Shown here: in pieces, positions 1-6,685 of the stretch | Position numbering within the stretch: position 1 is the first letter of the stretch | Layout of the letters: the number at the start of each line of letters is the position of its first letter | Assembly: GCA_018676385.1 (NCBI GenBank) | Contig: JABHEX010000234.1 | Coordinates: forward strand, 1-9,693 | Direction of reading: 5' to 3' | Length of the DNA: 9,693 bases | DNA from: Akkermansiaceae bacterium | GTDB lineage: Bacteria; Verrucomicrobiota; Verrucomicrobiia; Verrucomicrobiales; Akkermansiaceae | Position numbers and translations under genes: made by a program | The notes under the pieces: model-generated | Told to the model about the DNA's origin: nothing | The model's database searches: none | Seen by the model: the letters and a program-made list of their open reading frames with translations, nothing else

Positions 1-840
1 AGAAAGTTCGAGGGTGGGAGACGTTTGATAAACAACGGTCCAGTTCAGGTTTTCATGACTCTCCAATAGTTCAACATCAGAGCTATTAGCTGCCATAAAG
101 CGTGTGGTTTCACGAAAGTTATAAATTGCCCCGGCTTCGGACAAGGATAGTGATTGAGGCGGTGTGTGCTCAGCAAAGTCTGCCATAGCGTCGGCAAGGA
201 GACGGGAAAAATTCCTTGCAGAAATCCCGCTCGATTCGTCCACATAGACAGCATGAAGTGACAGGCACCCTCGTTGGTCATAAAGGGATACATCACGAGC
301 CGCTAATTTTGCGGCTTCTTCCGCGGCGTCAGTTACGATGCCGATCGAGAGTTTGTGCCCGTGTGGGATGAATGTCTGATGAGGGTGAATTTGTTTTTGA
401 ATCGCCTCGATCGTGCTGTCTGAACCGATTGCGATCACGGCGTCGGAGCTTGCGATGTCGATGGTGTCGAGGTCATTCGACGCGGTGATGAGATAGTTTA
501 ATTTTTCTGGTAGGGATGCTATCCAGGAAACAAGATCTGGCAAACCTGCGGAGGGTAGTTTGATGGTATTGTGTGATCCTAACAAAAGCCCTCGCAACAG
601 GCTCTGGAAGGCGGCGTGTGGGGTGTTGCCGCTGACTATGTGCAAAATGTGTTTAGGTGCAACTGCCTTGCTATAAATGTTTTCATGTGGTGAAAAATGA
701 TCCAGCGCGTCTGCATTTCCTAACTCCGCTACAAGCCATGAACATATATCGGCTTCACACAGCTCACCGACGAGTTGGGCGAATGCTGGATGTTTGCTAG
801 CATCGGCAAGCAGTTGGATTCTCTCTTGTGTGCAGGTCAT
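1..840 (-). CDS. LuxC-like long-chain acyl-CoA/acyl-protein reductase, C-terminus off the left edge
   Basis: The frame is open from the ATG at 840-838 to base 1, giving 280 residues with no stop, so the 3' end of the gene is outside the window. It matches the LuxC family (NAD(P)H-dependent reduction of an activated fatty acyl group to the aldehyde). Visible landmarks are HIVSGNTPHAAFQS (67-80), LLLGSHNTIKLPSAGL (85-100), FIPHGHKLSIGIV (157-169) and YDQRGCLSLH (187-196). C192 sits where the family has its catalytic, acyl-accepting cysteine. A proline usually follows the C-x-S of that motif; here it is leucine. The gene starts 8 nt after the stop of the LuxE-like gene, so the two are surely co-transcribed and likely form a fatty-acid reductase complex. 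No Shine-Dalgarno precedes the ATG. Family assignment is from motif recall; the physiological substrate is unknown. Confidence 0.9.
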   Translation of the reverse strand, partial: MTCTQERIQLLADASKHPAFAQLVGELCEADICSWLVAELGNADALDHFSPHENIYSKAVAPKHILHIVSGNTPHAAFQSLLRGLLLGSHNTIKLPSAGLPDLVSWIASLPEKLNYLITASNDLDTIDIASSDAVIAIGSDSTIEAIQKQIHPHQTFIPHGHKLSIGIVTDAAEEAAKLAARDVSLYDQRGCLSLHAVYVDESSGISARNFSRLLADAMADFAEHTPPQSLSLSEAGAIYNFRETTRFMAANSSDVELLESHENLNWTVVYQTSPTLELS

Positions 841-848
841 GATGGGTG

Positions 849-1880
849 TTAGGAATCGGCTGATCGAGAACATCCACGCGGTAGGGCAGATGGATCACGC
901 CCCATCAGCGTAAAGGAACCGTCGTTATGTGCAACTGCGATGTCCTGAGTTTGAATTGCCATAACCGAGTATAGATTTGCAAGATCGTAAATAACAAGGT
1001 AGCCAAGTGATCCGGGTGCTGAATCCGCCCCCGTGCGCGGGTCAATCACTCGGGTGCGCGTCCATGGTGGTCCATAGTGCGGGTCACCAATGCCTTGTGT
1101 GTAGAACTGACTACTCAGTTCGGTCATAGAATATTCATTGATGATAGAGTTTTCATGTAAACCTAACTTATCCTTAAAAAGTTGGTAAAGTTCGGTTTTT
1201 TCTAGATTTCGGTGAGATCCTTTATACCCACCTGTTTCCATCACCATGCTTGCTTTTGGCAGTTTTATAGGTTCCGTAAGGCGATCGAACAGCCCAAGGA
1301 AAGAAATCGCAGTTCCCAACAAAAATAGTGGTTCTTTTTCAGAGGCGTATCTTACTAAAACGCTGTCATCCAGCTCTTCATTATCTTTAAGTAACCATAT
1401 TGATTCACTGGCAATGGAAGATTCTAACACCCCCATCATATGTGATAGTGATGAATTAGGTGCGCTGGCGGGCGAGGGGGTAAGAAAGATTCCGCGGGCA
1501 ACTTTGGGTAAGTTTAGCTGTTTCCATCTATAACGAATAGATGCTTCATACAACGACAGAGAGGGGAAATTGTGTTTACCTGGAACTTCTGAGGTTGTGC
1601 CGGAAGTGAGAAAGGTGTGCTTTATCTGGCGAGCAGGAAAGGAAGTAATGACGGTTTCGGTCGATTTAAAAGCGTCTGTTGGTAGCGGCGGTATCTGGTT
1701 CCAGTGACTGACAGTTTCTGGGGTGCTGCCTATCGCTGAGCAATAGTTTTGATATGCTGGATTATTTTTGTATTGGAAGCCAAAAACGAGCAGAGCGATT
1801 TTATTGAAGCTGACATCCGATAAATCATCCTGCTCAAAGCAGGATAATATTTGAGCTTCCAAATCGTTATAAGGGCTCAT
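849..1880 (-). CDS. LuxE-like acyl-protein synthetase (fatty-acid activating)
   Basis: This 343-residue protein resembles LuxE of bacterial bioluminescence (related to PaaK-type AMP-forming ligases), which activates a fatty acid as acyl-AMP, loads it on its own cysteine and hands it to LuxC. Motifs seen: FNKIALLVFGFQYKNNPAYQNYC (25-47), the nucleotide-binding TSGTTSEVPGKH (92-103), METGGYKGSHR (214-224), NEYSMTELSSQFY (248-260) and DGSFTLMGRD (320-329). The C-terminal LPRGCSRS contains C337, in the place of the acylated cysteine near the LuxE C-terminus. I chose the ATG at 1880-1878. A TTG 18 codons upstream (1934) keeps the frame open, but the added residues (MSQTISQHAHSVHQKKIN) do not look like this family, which begins close to the Q/F-rich first helix. 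First gene of the operon with the LuxC-like gene. Confidence 0.9.
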   Translation of the reverse strand: MSPYNDLEAQILSCFEQDDLSDVSFNKIALLVFGFQYKNNPAYQNYCSAIGSTPETVSHWNQIPPLPTDAFKSTETVITSFPARQIKHTFLTSGTTSEVPGKHNFPSLSLYEASIRYRWKQLNLPKVARGIFLTPSPASAPNSSLSHMMGVLESSIASESIWLLKDNEELDDSVLVRYASEKEPLFLLGTAISFLGLFDRLTEPIKLPKASMVMETGGYKGSHRNLEKTELYQLFKDKLGLHENSIINEYSMTELSSQFYTQGIGDPHYGPPWTRTRVIDPRTGADSAPGSLGYLVIYDLANLYSVMAIQTQDIAVAHNDGSFTLMGRDPSALPRGCSRSADS

Positions 1881-1957
1881 ATTAATTTTTTTTTGATGCA
1901 CTGAATGGGCATGTTGTGAAATTGTTTGAGACAATCAAGAATGTAATCTCTGACTGT

Positions 1958-1978
1958 CATGATGTATGATACATGATG
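1958..1978. promoter_or_regulatory. Near-palindrome, possible operator of the LuxE/LuxC operon
   Basis: The core ATGTAT-G-ATACAT (1962-1974) is a perfect 6-bp inverted repeat around one base, extended by CAT (1958-1960) and ATG (1976-1978) after one mismatched pair (G1961/G1975). It lies about 80 nt ahead of the LuxE start and just downstream of the proposed minus-strand -10, so a dimeric repressor bound here would block transcription. No regulator gene is in the window, and a 21-nt AT-rich palindrome could arise by chance. Confidence 0.35.
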
Positions 1979-1989
1979 CTCGACACATT

Positions 1990-2021
1990 AGTATATAATC
2001 TGATGTCAAATAGGTTGCCAA
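1990..2021 (-). promoter_or_regulatory. Candidate sigma-70 type promoter for the LuxE/LuxC operon
   Basis: On the minus strand TTGGCA (2021-2016) is followed after 18 nt by TATATA (1997-1992), overlapping TATACT (1995-1990). TTGACA also occurs between them but is too close to the -10 to serve as its -35. Transcription would begin near 1983, giving a leader of about 100 nt before the ATG at 1880. Prediction by eye only. Confidence 0.35.
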
Positions 2022-2359
2022 GCACTTGTCGTCTTTAGCCAATGGTAGCAAAATTCACAATCATAGTCATGCCTAAGGCATTGAGTTTTTCTCCACTAAA
2101 AGTGCTAAAATAGACTGCTGACAGCATGCAGGTGAGTATTTTGTCTTTTTGTACGCGTAATTGATTGAGTTGATATTTTGATGGCAGATTTGTGTCAATT
2201 GCTTGACTTGATTCGCATAAAGTATGATGTTGAAGGCACATTAATTTTTTTGACTGTTTAATTTCTTTCAATGAGAGATTGTATGGAATTGTTCCGTAGC
2301 CAAAATAAAATTAAGTATTCTCAAATCGACTTATCATTCCTAAATTTCCATAAATCATC

Positions 2360-2737
2360 ATGAAGAACTTAACATTTCTACTTGCGGCGGTTGCACTAGT
2401 TAGTGCATGCGCTCCTTACCCGCCATACGGTGGATACCGGTCACCGATCATGATTCCTCCAAGCCAACCTGCTATGACTGATCCGGGGCAGCGTCAACTT
2501 TATGAAAGTCGTGATGAGATGACTGGTCGCAATGCCGACCTTAACCTTCCTCGCGTGGGTGATTCAAGCAACTCACCTGTATCGAAATACCCGACAGCGG
2601 CAGCAGTTCCAGGAAAACCGGGCTTTGTTTTCAACCCATATACTCACAACATTGTGGACGTTAAAGGTATAGGATCAGGCAAGTTAGTCCGTGATCCTGA
2701 AGACAATGATACCACGCAGAAATTTAGGGTGCCATAG
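2360..2737 (+). CDS. Small envelope lipoprotein of unknown function
   Basis: A 125-residue protein. Residues 1-16 form a lipoprotein signal (K2, hydrophobic LTFLLAAVALV) ending in the lipobox V-S-A-C, with C17 as the predicted lipidated cysteine. The following stretch is rich in Pro, Tyr and Gly (APYPPYGGYRSP), typical of a flexible tether. The C-terminal third holds VPGKPGFVFNPYTHNIVDVKGIGSGKLV, which resembles a motif I recall in short verrucomicrobial lipoproteins, where it ends in a short F-x-VP as here (KFRVP). It is flanked by a divergent operon on the left and its own terminator on the right, so it is probably a single-gene unit. Its function is not known and nothing around it suggests one. 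No Shine-Dalgarno is seen ahead of the ATG. Confidence 0.8.
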   Translation: MKNLTFLLAAVALVSACAPYPPYGGYRSPIMIPPSQPAMTDPGQRQLYESRDEMTGRNADLNLPRVGDSSNSPVSKYPTAAAVPGKPGFVFNPYTHNIVDVKGIGSGKLVRDPEDNDTTQKFRVP

Positions 2738-2767
2738 GAATTGATTGTTTTATCATCTCAATTTTTG

Positions 2768-2809
2768 AGAACCGATGCTGCAGATTGCTTGTGTCGGTTC
2801 TTGCATTTT
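2768..2809 (+). terminator. Intrinsic terminator after the lipoprotein gene
   Basis: AGAACCGA (2768-2775) pairs perfectly with TCGGTTCT (2794-2801) around an 18-nt loop, and the T-rich TGCATTTTA follows. It sits 30 nt past the lipoprotein stop and ahead of tyrA, separating the two units. The loop is long and the T tract is interrupted, so termination may be incomplete. Confidence 0.55.
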
Positions 2810-2837
2810 AACCCTGTCATGGCTGTGATGTCTGCGC

Positions 2838-3677
2838 ATGAATAAAATAGCTGTTCTGGGTAGCGGATTGTTGGGTGGTTCCATAGCGCTTGCCGCACAA
2901 TCACGTATGCAAGGTGTTGCAGCCGTCTTATGGGGCAGGCGTGAGGATAGTATACGTGAGGCCAAAGAATTGGGGATCACCTATGCAACCACTGATCTTG
3001 AGAATGCTGTTTCAGAAGCAGACATGATTATTCTCGCTACACCTGTGGGTGCAATGCTTCAGATCCTTGATTCTGTATCAAAAATAAAGAGTCTTAAAGA
3101 CATAGTTATCACCGATGTTGGTAGCGTAAAGCTGACACCTCGAGATACTCTAGAGGCGGTAGTTCAGGCCGCTGGAGGATGTTATATCGGTAGCCATCCA
3201 ATGGCAGGTTCTGAGCAGGCTGGAATTCATGCGGCACGTGCCAACCTTTTTATGGGTGCTGCCTGCGTGATGACTAATGATTTCAATCACAGTGAGGAAA
3301 AAGTCACTTTATTACGTGATTTCTGGGAAGCTCTGGGCTGCGAATGCTATCAAACCTCATCAGAAGAGCATGACCGCGTGATGGCACGTATTAGCCATTT
3401 GCCGCATTTATTGGCATCTGTTGGTGCTCTTGTCGGGTTGAAATATTCTGAAGACAGAAAATTCGCAGGTAATGGATTGCGCGATACTACCCGGGTTGCA
3501 TCTGGTCATCCTGCGATGTGGGCTGAGATATTACTGCGTAACCGAGGAGCTATCAAAGAACCTATCGAAGAGGCTATTGGACACCTGCGCGATGTACTTG
3601 CCTTTCTGGAGGATTCCAGCGAAGAACAGCTAGAGCGGCTTCTTAATGATGCCAAACAACACCGAGATAATCTGTAA
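2838..3677 (+). CDS. tyrA: Prephenate/arogenate dehydrogenase
   Basis: TyrA oxidatively decarboxylates prephenate (or arogenate) with NAD(P)+ in the tyrosine branch of aromatic synthesis. The 279 residues are a normal length for the stand-alone enzyme with no ACT or chorismate mutase domain. An N-terminal Rossmann fold shows GSGLLGGS (8-15); further conserved blocks are ITDVGSVK (91-98), GSHPMAGSEQAG (118-129), EEHDRVMARISHLPHLLA (176-193) with the catalytic-type histidines, and AGNGLRDTTRVASGHPAMW (210-228). Cofactor and substrate preference cannot be read by eye. It opens a run of four genes; aroA follows after 33 nt. TTGCAT (2801-2806) and TGTGAT (2824-2829), 17 nt apart, are a weak promoter candidate that would give an almost leaderless mRNA starting at the ATG; read-through of the upstream terminator is the alternative. 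Confidence 0.93.
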   Translation: MNKIAVLGSGLLGGSIALAAQSRMQGVAAVLWGRREDSIREAKELGITYATTDLENAVSEADMIILATPVGAMLQILDSVSKIKSLKDIVITDVGSVKLTPRDTLEAVVQAAGGCYIGSHPMAGSEQAGIHAARANLFMGAACVMTNDFNHSEEKVTLLRDFWEALGCECYQTSSEEHDRVMARISHLPHLLASVGALVGLKYSEDRKFAGNGLRDTTRVASGHPAMWAEILLRNRGAIKEPIEEAIGHLRDVLAFLEDSSEEQLERLLNDAKQHRDNL

Positions 3678-3710
3678 ACTAACTTTTTCTCAAAACAACT
3701 ATTGTTCACA

Positions 3711-5033
3711 ATGTCATCTATCAAGGTAAAGCCGGTCAAAAATATTTGGGCCGAAATCGAGGTTCCTGGAGATAAAAGTATTTCCCATCGTGCCGCAATT
3801 CTTGCTGGTTTGTCTGATGGTGTCTGCCGAGTAGACAACTTTCTGCCGAGCGAGGACTGTATTTGCACATTGAATGCGATGGCTCAGCTTGGTGCTCATC
3901 ATGAGGTGATAAATTCCCTAGAGGGGTACGGACCAACATCAATCGACATCCATGGGCGGTCCATGAAGCTCAGAGCCCCTGAGGGAGAAGTAGACTGCGG
4001 CAACTCGGGAACGGGAATGCGTCTGCTTGCTGGAATGCTTGCTGCCCAACCGTTCGAATCAATCCTCACAGGTGATGCTTCATTATGTTCGCGCCCAATG
4101 GGTCGAATAATCAAACCGCTTAAAGAAATGGGAGCATCGATTCAGACAAGTGGAGATAAGAATGGTTGTGCCCCGCTTTGCATCAGTGGTGGTAAACTTA
4201 ATCCAATCAGTTACAAGATGCCTGTGGCTAGTGCGCAGGTGAAAAGCGCGATTCTTTTGGCTGGTCTTTTTACTGACGGAAGAACCACGGTGGTTCAGCC
4301 ATCTGAGACGCGCGATCACACTGAACGCATGTTGGAATATTTCCAAATTCGGTCGGTGTGTGAGGGTGATACTATTTCTGTTGATGGTGGGCAGGTTCCG
4401 GGATCGCGTGACATTTGTGTGCCAGGGGATATTTCTTCGGCGGCGTTCTGGATAGTCGCAGCCGCAGTCCTTCCGGGGGCACATTTGGCTATAGAAAACG
4501 TCGGAATGAATCCTACCCGCACCGCCATTTTTAATGTGCTTGTTCGCATGGGGGCTCAGATCAAAGATGTGATTGTTTCAGAAGAATTTGGTGAGCCGTT
4601 TGGTAACCTTGAGGTTGCAGGGAAAGCGATACATGGGACTGAGATTAAACCGGAGGAAGTACCGAACTTGATTGATGAAGTTCCCATACTTGCGGTTGCC
4701 GGAGCGCTATCGCAAGGCAAGATGATCATTCGTAATGCATCAGAGCTTCGCGTTAAAGAAAGCGACCGAATCTCGACGGTGTGTGAAAACCTGCGTGCTA
4801 TGGGTGCTGATGTAGAGGAATTCGACGACGGAATGGAGATCCATGGAGGAAAACCACTACATGGTGCTCGGCTTGATAGTTTTGGTGATCATCGTATCGC
4901 TATGGCATTTGCTGTCGCCGGATTATTTGCCCGGGGAGAAACAGTGATTGAGAATACCGATTGTATTAACACGTCTTATCCAGGATTCGTCGACCACCTT
5001 GAATTAATCAGAAATGGAAAATCACTCACATAG
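3711..5033 (+). CDS. aroA: 3-phosphoshikimate 1-carboxyvinyltransferase (EPSP synthase)
   Basis: This enzyme joins PEP and shikimate-3-phosphate in the shikimate pathway. The 440-residue length is typical, with two pseudo-symmetric domains. Signature residues are present: PGDKSISHR (19-27, K22 binds both substrates), CGNSGTGMR (96-104), GDASLCSRPM (121-130), SAQVKSA (174-180), PGDISSAAF (238-246), IDEVPILA (321-328, D322 as the general base), LRVKESDRI (346-354) and FGDHRIAMAF (391-400). L105 replaces the proline that follows the NAGTAMR motif of the E. coli enzyme (P101), as in many bacterial homologues of the other sequence class. I chose the ATG at 3711; an in-frame TTG at 3702 adds only MFT. 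cmk follows after 14 nt, so tyrA, aroA, cmk and plsC are one operon. Confidence 0.95.
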   Translation: MSSIKVKPVKNIWAEIEVPGDKSISHRAAILAGLSDGVCRVDNFLPSEDCICTLNAMAQLGAHHEVINSLEGYGPTSIDIHGRSMKLRAPEGEVDCGNSGTGMRLLAGMLAAQPFESILTGDASLCSRPMGRIIKPLKEMGASIQTSGDKNGCAPLCISGGKLNPISYKMPVASAQVKSAILLAGLFTDGRTTVVQPSETRDHTERMLEYFQIRSVCEGDTISVDGGQVPGSRDICVPGDISSAAFWIVAAAVLPGAHLAIENVGMNPTRTAIFNVLVRMGAQIKDVIVSEEFGEPFGNLEVAGKAIHGTEIKPEEVPNLIDEVPILAVAGALSQGKMIIRNASELRVKESDRISTVCENLRAMGADVEEFDDGMEIHGGKPLHGARLDSFGDHRIAMAFAVAGLFARGETVIENTDCINTSYPGFVDHLELIRNGKSLT

Positions 5034-5047
5034 TCCAGTTATACATT

Positions 5048-5704
5048 ATGTCTGTTAACAAAAACTTTGCCATTGCTATCGATGGTCCTGCAGCATCAGG
5101 AAAAAGCACTGTCGCACGAAAGCTCGCCCAGCGACTTGGGTTGATCATGATCAACACAGGTGCCATGTATCGTGCAATTGCCTGGGCTACAATCCAGAGA
5201 GATGTGGATGTGCAGGATCCAGATGCTGTTGTGGCGATGCTTGATGAAATTGATTTAGCATGTGGTGTTCGCGATGGTGGATCTACGATTATGATCGATG
5301 GAGTAGATCCCGATGAGGCACTGCGAGAAGATGCAGTAAATCTGCTTGTTTCTGCAGTCGCAGCTATTTCTGAAGTCCGAGTGTTATTGGTCGCAAAACA
5401 ACGTGAATACCTCACTCTCGGAAGCTTAGTTATGGAGGGTCGTGACATAGGGTCGGTTGTATTTCCCGATACACCCTACAAACTTTACATTGATGCCTCG
5501 GAAGAAGTTAGAATGGCACGTCGGTCCGCTGAAGGGCTCGCAGATGTGGTAAGCAAGCGTGATGCCGAGGATAGCAAGCGCAAGGCATCTCCACTCATTG
5601 TTGCCCATGGTGCGGTTGTGATTGATAGCTCGGAGATGAGTATCGACGAGGTGGTTGAAGCTGCACTAATCACACTGAGAAAACAGGGGCTGAGCTTATC
5701 ATGA
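5048..5704 (+). CDS. cmk: (d)CMP kinase (cytidylate kinase)
   Basis: CMK phosphorylates CMP and dCMP with ATP in the cytosol, recycling CMP released by lipid and RNA turnover. The P-loop is GPAASGKST (13-21), followed by NTGAMYRAIAW (36-46), the CMP-domain region SAVAAISEVRVLL (102-114), MEGRDIGSVVFPD (129-141) and RDAEDSKRKASPL (171-183), which bind nucleotide and close the lid. At 218 residues it is on the short side: only about a dozen residues (SAEGLADVVSK) lie between the RR at 158-159 and the RD at 171, where the E. coli-type enzyme has a longer stretch. I read this as a normal short-lid variant, not a deletion. The last four bases (ATGA) overlap the start of plsC, implying translational coupling. 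Confidence 0.95.
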   Translation: MSVNKNFAIAIDGPAASGKSTVARKLAQRLGLIMINTGAMYRAIAWATIQRDVDVQDPDAVVAMLDEIDLACGVRDGGSTIMIDGVDPDEALREDAVNLLVSAVAAISEVRVLLVAKQREYLTLGSLVMEGRDIGSVVFPDTPYKLYIDASEEVRMARRSAEGLADVVSKRDAEDSKRKASPLIVAHGAVVIDSSEMSIDEVVEAALITLRKQGLSLS

Positions 5705-6315
5705 AAACGATCTATTGGTTTTGCTACACATTATTCAAGAAAGCCGCGGTGGCATTTTTTGGATACAGAGTCGTTGGTAAGGATAAACTTGTTACTGATG
5801 GGCCCGTATTAATTGCCTCAAATCACGAAAGTTACCTTGACCCCCCCCTTGTTGGAGTGGCTTACGATGATGCTGTTTATTACCTTGCTCGCAAGACACT
5901 GTTCCGCGGATTGGGTGCGTGGCTGTATCCTCGCCTTAATTCAATTCCCGTCGATCAAGATAGGCCTGATATGACGAGCCTAAAAACTATTATCAAACTA
6001 CTTAAGAAGGGAAATCAGGTGATTGTCTTTCCTGAAGGATCACGAACTCTTGATGGTAATCTTCAGCCAGCGGAAGCTGGAACAGGATTGATCGTTGCTA
6101 AAAGCAAGTGTGTGGTGCAACCCATTCGAATATTTGGTGCACGTGATGCTTTGCCCCGTGGATCTGGAAAAGTCAATTTCTGTCCTATCACTGTGGTTGT
6201 GGGTGAGCCAATTACATTCACTGCTGATGAACTCATGGCTAAGGGAAGAGACGGTTATCAAAAGATTTCCGATCGAATCATGGAAGAAATTGGTAAGATC
6301 AAGCTTGATGGCTAG
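5701..6315 (+). CDS. plsC: 1-acyl-sn-glycerol-3-phosphate acyltransferase
   Basis: PlsC adds the second acyl chain to lysophosphatidic acid at the inner membrane, making phosphatidic acid. The 204-residue protein has the four acyltransferase blocks: NHESYLD (41-47, catalytic H42 and D47), LNSIPVDQDRPD (79-90), VFPEGSRT (109-116) and VVQPIRIFGA (138-147). The N-terminus (MKTIYWFCYTLFKKAAVAFFGY) is hydrophobic and amphipathic, suiting membrane attachment. It overlaps cmk by 4 nt and ends the tyrA-aroA-cmk-plsC run. The cmk-plsC pairing recurs in several phyla and makes sense since CMP is released during phospholipid synthesis. An AGGGG lies 11 nt before the ATG inside cmk, the only Shine-Dalgarno-like string near a start here, and it is rather far away. 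No clear terminator follows; the convergent tRNA gene begins 62 nt on. Confidence 0.93.
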   Translation: MKTIYWFCYTLFKKAAVAFFGYRVVGKDKLVTDGPVLIASNHESYLDPPLVGVAYDDAVYYLARKTLFRGLGAWLYPRLNSIPVDQDRPDMTSLKTIIKLLKKGNQVIVFPEGSRTLDGNLQPAEAGTGLIVAKSKCVVQPIRIFGARDALPRGSGKVNFCPITVVVGEPITFTADELMAKGRDGYQKISDRIMEEIGKIKLDG

Positions 6316-6377
6316 GAATATTTTTAGCCTGCGGCTTCATGGGCAATCTAGTACACTTGAAAGCTGTATCAGTAAAA

Positions 6378-6472
6378 TGGCGGAGAGGGAAGGAATTGAA
6401 CCAACCAGAGACCATAACAGCCTCTCAACGGTTTTGAAAACCGCGGCGGCCACCAGGCACACTGCACTCTCC
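6378..6472 (-). tRNA. selC: Selenocysteine tRNA (anticodon UCA), with several stem defects
   Basis: The minus strand holds a 95-nt tRNA from GGAGAG at 6472 to an encoded GCCA ending at 6378. The anticodon stem GCGGT/ACCGT encloses loop TTTCAAA, so the anticodon is UCA (6437-6435), which reads UGA. The variable arm is long: AGAGGCT pairs with GGTCTCT around GTTAT (7 bp, two G-U). The D arm has the 4-nt loop TGGT and six pairs, both hallmarks of bacterial tRNA-Sec, and the T loop is TTCAATT. The copy is imperfect. Acceptor base U7 faces C or is bulged, leaving 7 rather than 8 acceptor pairs; U14 bulges from the D stem; the T stem GTTGG/CCTTC has two adjacent U-U mismatches. It could be a divergent working selC or a decaying one. 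A UGA-suppressing Ser-type tRNA is the less likely alternative. The gene converges on plsC. Confidence 0.75.
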
Positions 6473-6489
6473 ATATAAGGATAGATTTG

Positions 6490-6517
6490 AAACTAACTTT
6501 TGATACCGTCTTGTCAA
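6490..6517 (-). promoter_or_regulatory. Candidate promoter of the tRNA-Sec gene
   Basis: On the minus strand a perfect TTGACA (6517-6512) is followed after 16 nt by TAGTTT (6495-6490), a poor -10. Transcription would start near 6483, about 10 nt before the tRNA, which is the expected spacing. The good -35 and the distance support it; the weak -10 does not. Confidence 0.4.
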
Positions 6518-6590
6518 TGGAAGGTTATAAAAAGCATTAGATACGATAAATAAACTTGAGAGATTATATTTTTTACGGGCGTTCGTCAGT

Positions 6591-6615
6591 AGCTACTTGA
6601 GGGTAACTAGCTTTT
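6591..6615 (+). terminator. Weak hairpin with T tail, possible terminator
   Basis: AGCTA-C-TT (6591-6598) pairs with AA-C-TAGCT (6605-6612) around a 6-nt loop, with one C-C mismatch, followed by TTT. It could stop plus-strand transcripts coming from plsC, but it lies 275 nt beyond plsC and the stem is weak. Confidence 0.25.
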
Positions 6616-6685
6616 CGTGGATAGTATACTTTTAGTAATTGTATTCATGCAATATGGTGTAACAATTAATCACTAAATAAGCAGC

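Larger units (their letters stand above)
1881..2359. other. Divergent intergenic region between the LuxE-like and lipoprotein genes
   Basis: No convincing gene lies here. The left half carries a candidate minus-strand promoter (1990-2021) and an operator-like near-palindrome (1958-1978) for the LuxE/LuxC operon. TGCTG-A-CAGCA at 2116-2126 is a perfect 5-bp inverted repeat of unknown meaning. For the plus-strand lipoprotein gene, TTGCTT (2199-2204) and TATGAT (2223-2228), 18 nt apart, are a weak promoter candidate that would leave a leader of about 125 nt; TAAAAT at 2306-2311 is an alternative -10 without a good -35. GGAA-TTG-TTCC at 2285-2295 is another short inverted repeat. Confidence 0.6.

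Noticed and set aside
1..1880. Bioluminescence (lux) operon
   Set aside because: Only LuxE- and LuxC-like genes are present; without luxA/luxB there is no ground to infer light production.
1881..1934. Upstream TTG start for the LuxE-like gene
   Set aside because: The 18 added residues are unlike the family's N-terminus, and an ATG at 1880 gives the expected beginning.
1994..1999. Perfect TATAAT on the plus strand
   Set aside because: No acceptable -35 lies 16-18 nt upstream, and the nearest plus-strand gene starts more than 350 nt away; the minus-strand promoter reading explains the AT-rich patch better.
2035..2271. 78-residue minus-strand open frame in the divergent intergenic region
   Set aside because: It starts with TTG, has no recognisable motif, signal or conserved look, and no promoter or partner gene; it is best seen as a chance frame in AT-rich DNA.
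3702..3710. TTG start three codons ahead of aroA
   Set aside because: The ATG at 3711 is the stronger start codon and gives the normal EPSP synthase N-terminus.
6378..6472. Serine tRNA with anticodon UGA on the plus strand
   Set aside because: The plus strand shows TGA in the loop, but the T loop TTCAATT, the GCCA end and the arm order only work on the minus strand, where the anticodon is UCA.
6095..6478. Plus-strand open frame ending in a peptide with AEREGIEPTRDHNS
   Set aside because: This is the familiar false translation of the antisense of a tRNA, joined to an out-of-frame part of plsC.
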